A stretch of 64,000 nt of DNA, taken from the NCBI GenBank assembly GCA_016710635.1, contig JADJVL010000002.1, positions 1 to 64,000 of the forward strand, read 5' to 3'. This DNA comes from Holophagaceae bacterium (lineage in GTDB: Bacteria > Acidobacteriota > Holophagae > Holophagales > Holophagaceae). Below are positions 62,612-64,000 of the stretch, piece by piece. Every line of letters starts with the position of its first letter. Within the stretch, counting starts at the first letter, position 1. The notes beneath the pieces were generated by a model, which saw nothing but the letters and a program-made list of their open reading frames with translations, had not been told where the DNA came from and did not search any database. The translations under genes were made by a program, and so were the position numbers.

Positions 62612-64000
62612 ATGCGATGGACGAAGGCCAAGCTCCGGGACCTCCAGGACCGCCTGGGGAAAGCCTATCCGGACGCCAAGTGCGCCCTGGACCACGGGGA
62701 TCCCTTCGAGCTCGTGGTGGCCACCATCCTCAGCGCCCAGTGCACGGACGCACGGGTGAACCTCACCACGCCGGCCCTCTTCGCCAAGTACCCCGATGCC
62801 GCGGCCCTGGCCTCGGCGAAACTCCCCGAGCTGGAAGCCCTCATCCACAGCACGGGCTTCTACCACAACAAGGCCCGCAACCTGATTGGCCTGGGCCAGG
62901 CCCTGCTGGCGAAGCATGGCGGCAAGGTGCCCTCGGACCCCGCGGAGCTCGAAGCCCTGCCCGGCGTGGGCCAGAAGACCGCCAATGTGGTGCTCGCCAA
63001 CGCCTTCGGCGTCCCCGCCCTGGCTGTGGACACCCACATCTTCCGGGTGGCCCGCCGCCTCGGGCTTTCGGACGCGAAGACCCCGGAAAAGGTCGAAGCC
63101 GATCTCTGCCGCCGCTTCCCCGAATCCGCGTGGATCGAGCTGCACCACCAGCTCATCTTCCATGGCCGGCGCCGCTGCGATGCCCGCAAACCCGACTGCG
63201 CCGGGTGTCCGGTGCTGGGTCTCTGCGACGTGGGCAGAGGGAAGGCCGCGGATCCGCACTCGGGGCTGACCCTGACATCCCGGTCCGCTCCCGCCACGCC
63301 GCCACCGGGCCCCCGCGCCGAAGAAAAGCTCCCGGCCCGACGGAAGGCCCCGCAGGCGGAACCGGCCACGCCCCCGCCGTTGCGCATCATCAGCCTTGTT
63401 CCCTCGGTGACCGAGCTGCTCGCCCAGTGGAACCTGGCGGCCCGGCTGGTGGGCCGCACGCGGTACTGCATCGCGCCGAAGTGGATCCGGGCCACGGTGC
63501 CGGAGGTGGGCGGCACCAAGGATCCCAACCTCGCCCGCATCAAAGACCTCAAGCCAGACCTTGTGATCCTGGAGCGGGATGAGAACAAGAAGACCACCGC
63601 CGACGCGCTCACGAAACTGGGCATCCCCTGGCTCGCCCTGGAAGTGCGAAGCCTGGAAGGGTGCGCCGCGGCCTGGGAGGAACTGGGCGGGCGGCTCGGT
63701 GTCGGCCCGGTCGCAAAGGCGCGGGCGGCGGCGCTGCGGGCTCAGCTGAAGAAAAAGCAAAAACAGGGCCCGCGCACCCTGACCCTCATCTGGCAGCGGC
63801 CCTGGATGAGCGCCGGCCCCGACACCTATCTGGGCGATCTCGTGCGCCAGGCGGGCTTCTCGCCCATCGGACCGCCCCGCTGGACCGAATTGTCCGAAGC
63901 CGCACTCAAAGCCCTGGCACCCGAAGTCATCCTCCTGCCCACCGAGCCCTTCCGCTTCACCAAGCGTCATGTGAACGAGCTGCAGAAGCGCTTTCCCGAA
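62612..64000 (+). CDS. nth: Endonuclease III fused to metal-receptor (BtuF/TroA-like) domain, 3' truncated
   Basis: 463 residues in the window, open at the right edge. Residues 1-210 are endonuclease III: FELVVATILSAQCTD, the HhH LPGVGQKTANVVLANAF with catalytic Lys, VDTHIFRVARRLG with catalytic Asp, and the 4Fe-4S cluster Cys189, Cys196, Cys199 and Cys205. After a Pro/Ala-rich linker (215-255), a domain starts at LRIISLVPSVTELLAQWN and continues VGGTKDPNLARIKDLKPDLV, a helical-backbone metal receptor like BtuF but with no signal peptide. It cuts oxidised pyrimidines; the second domain may bind cobalamin or haem. Alternative start GTG 62594. Confidence 0.88.
   Translation, partial: MRWTKAKLRDLQDRLGKAYPDAKCALDHGDPFELVVATILSAQCTDARVNLTTPALFAKYPDAAALASAKLPELEALIHSTGFYHNKARNLIGLGQALLAKHGGKVPSDPAELEALPGVGQKTANVVLANAFGVPALAVDTHIFRVARRLGLSDAKTPEKVEADLCRRFPESAWIELHHQLIFHGRRRCDARKPDCAGCPVLGLCDVGRGKAADPHSGLTLTSRSAPATPPPGPRAEEKLPARRKAPQAEPATPPPLRIISLVPSVTELLAQWNLAARLVGRTRYCIAPKWIRATVPEVGGTKDPNLARIKDLKPDLVILERDENKKTTADALTKLGIPWLALEVRSLEGCAAAWEELGGRLGVGPVAKARAAALRAQLKKKQKQGPRTLTLIWQRPWMSAGPDTYLGDLVRQAGFSPIGPPRWTELSEAALKALAPEVILLPTEPFRFTKRHVNELQKRFPE

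Noticed and set aside
1..64000. CRISPR arrays, tRNA or rRNA genes
   Set aside because: No regularly spaced repeats, no cloverleaf-like or rRNA-like stretches seen by eye; a tRNA scan would be decisive.

Overview
The window is a GC-rich bacterial chromosome segment. Gene content fits a Gram-negative, outer-membrane organism: KdsA, a TonB-dependent receptor with its own TonB, an RND efflux tripartite pump and many short lipoproteins. The DUF2339/DUF3999 pair, a TPR-type Ser/Thr kinase, HspR-type heat-shock control and the overall codon style suggest Acidobacteriota, perhaps the Holophaga/Geothrix group. That placement is inference; no rRNA or tRNA gene is visible.

Layout. 1-3410: end of an AAA-type nucleotide kinase, an ATP synthase epsilon-like protein with a cysteine tail, a beta-CASP RNase-like hydrolase and a membrane adenylate/guanylate cyclase. 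3501-8957: a Met-rich lipoprotein, an SnoaL-like protein coupled to a helix-hairpin-helix/PD-(D/E)XK protein, an AraC regulator, and a sterol-desaturase-like gene broken by one base followed by two coupled genes. 8958-25232 is an accessory region. It holds a dead IS3 fragment, a Septu-like PtuA/PtuB defence pair, a metal-efflux operon (arsR, small Cys-rich protein, tolC, hlyD, frameshifted RND pump), an IS1595-type fragment, a five-gene cassette built around a divergent QueC (19050-22724), a dinB scrap, a KGG-type small protein facing a P63C protein, and a dead IS1-like transposase.

25247-31771: iron uptake operon (tonB, TonB-dependent receptor, PepSY protein) with a Fur-box-like site, then an XRE regulator divergent from an unusual zinc-ribbon membrane protein and a secreted protein of unknown role. 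31862-41333 is mostly housekeeping: OmpA/OprF-like small barrel, rplS, trmD, an ExoD-like gene, yacG, dnaK, dnaJ, hspR and a large Ser/Thr kinase. 41374-51275: a large Ig-like lipoprotein (frameshifted) and a complete cyanophycin locus (iadA, cphB, cphA and a CphA-like Mur ligase), covering synthesis, depolymerisation and dipeptide cleavage of this nitrogen-storage polymer. 51322-64000: serine hydrolase, DUF2339/DUF3999 pair, acyltransferase, a four-gene Lrp operon, kdsA, two paralogous lipoproteins coupled to an atypical folD, and endonuclease III fused to a metal-receptor-like domain, cut by the window end.

The best candidate for a poorly described system is the cassette OGG-type glycosylase, small Gly/Ser-headed protein, PfkB-nucleoside deoxyribosyltransferase fusion, divergent QueC and nitroreductase. 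Its genes are mostly overlapping, it sits between transposon remnants near a defence pair, and its QueC lacks the usual substrate motif. The set resembles the ancillary genes of type IV CBASS, but no CD-NTase is present. A working idea is 7-deazaguanine chemistry aimed at a small carrier protein or at nucleic acid.

Four genes are each interrupted by a single-base indel in a G/C run. Either these are real pseudogenes or the assembly carries homopolymer errors.
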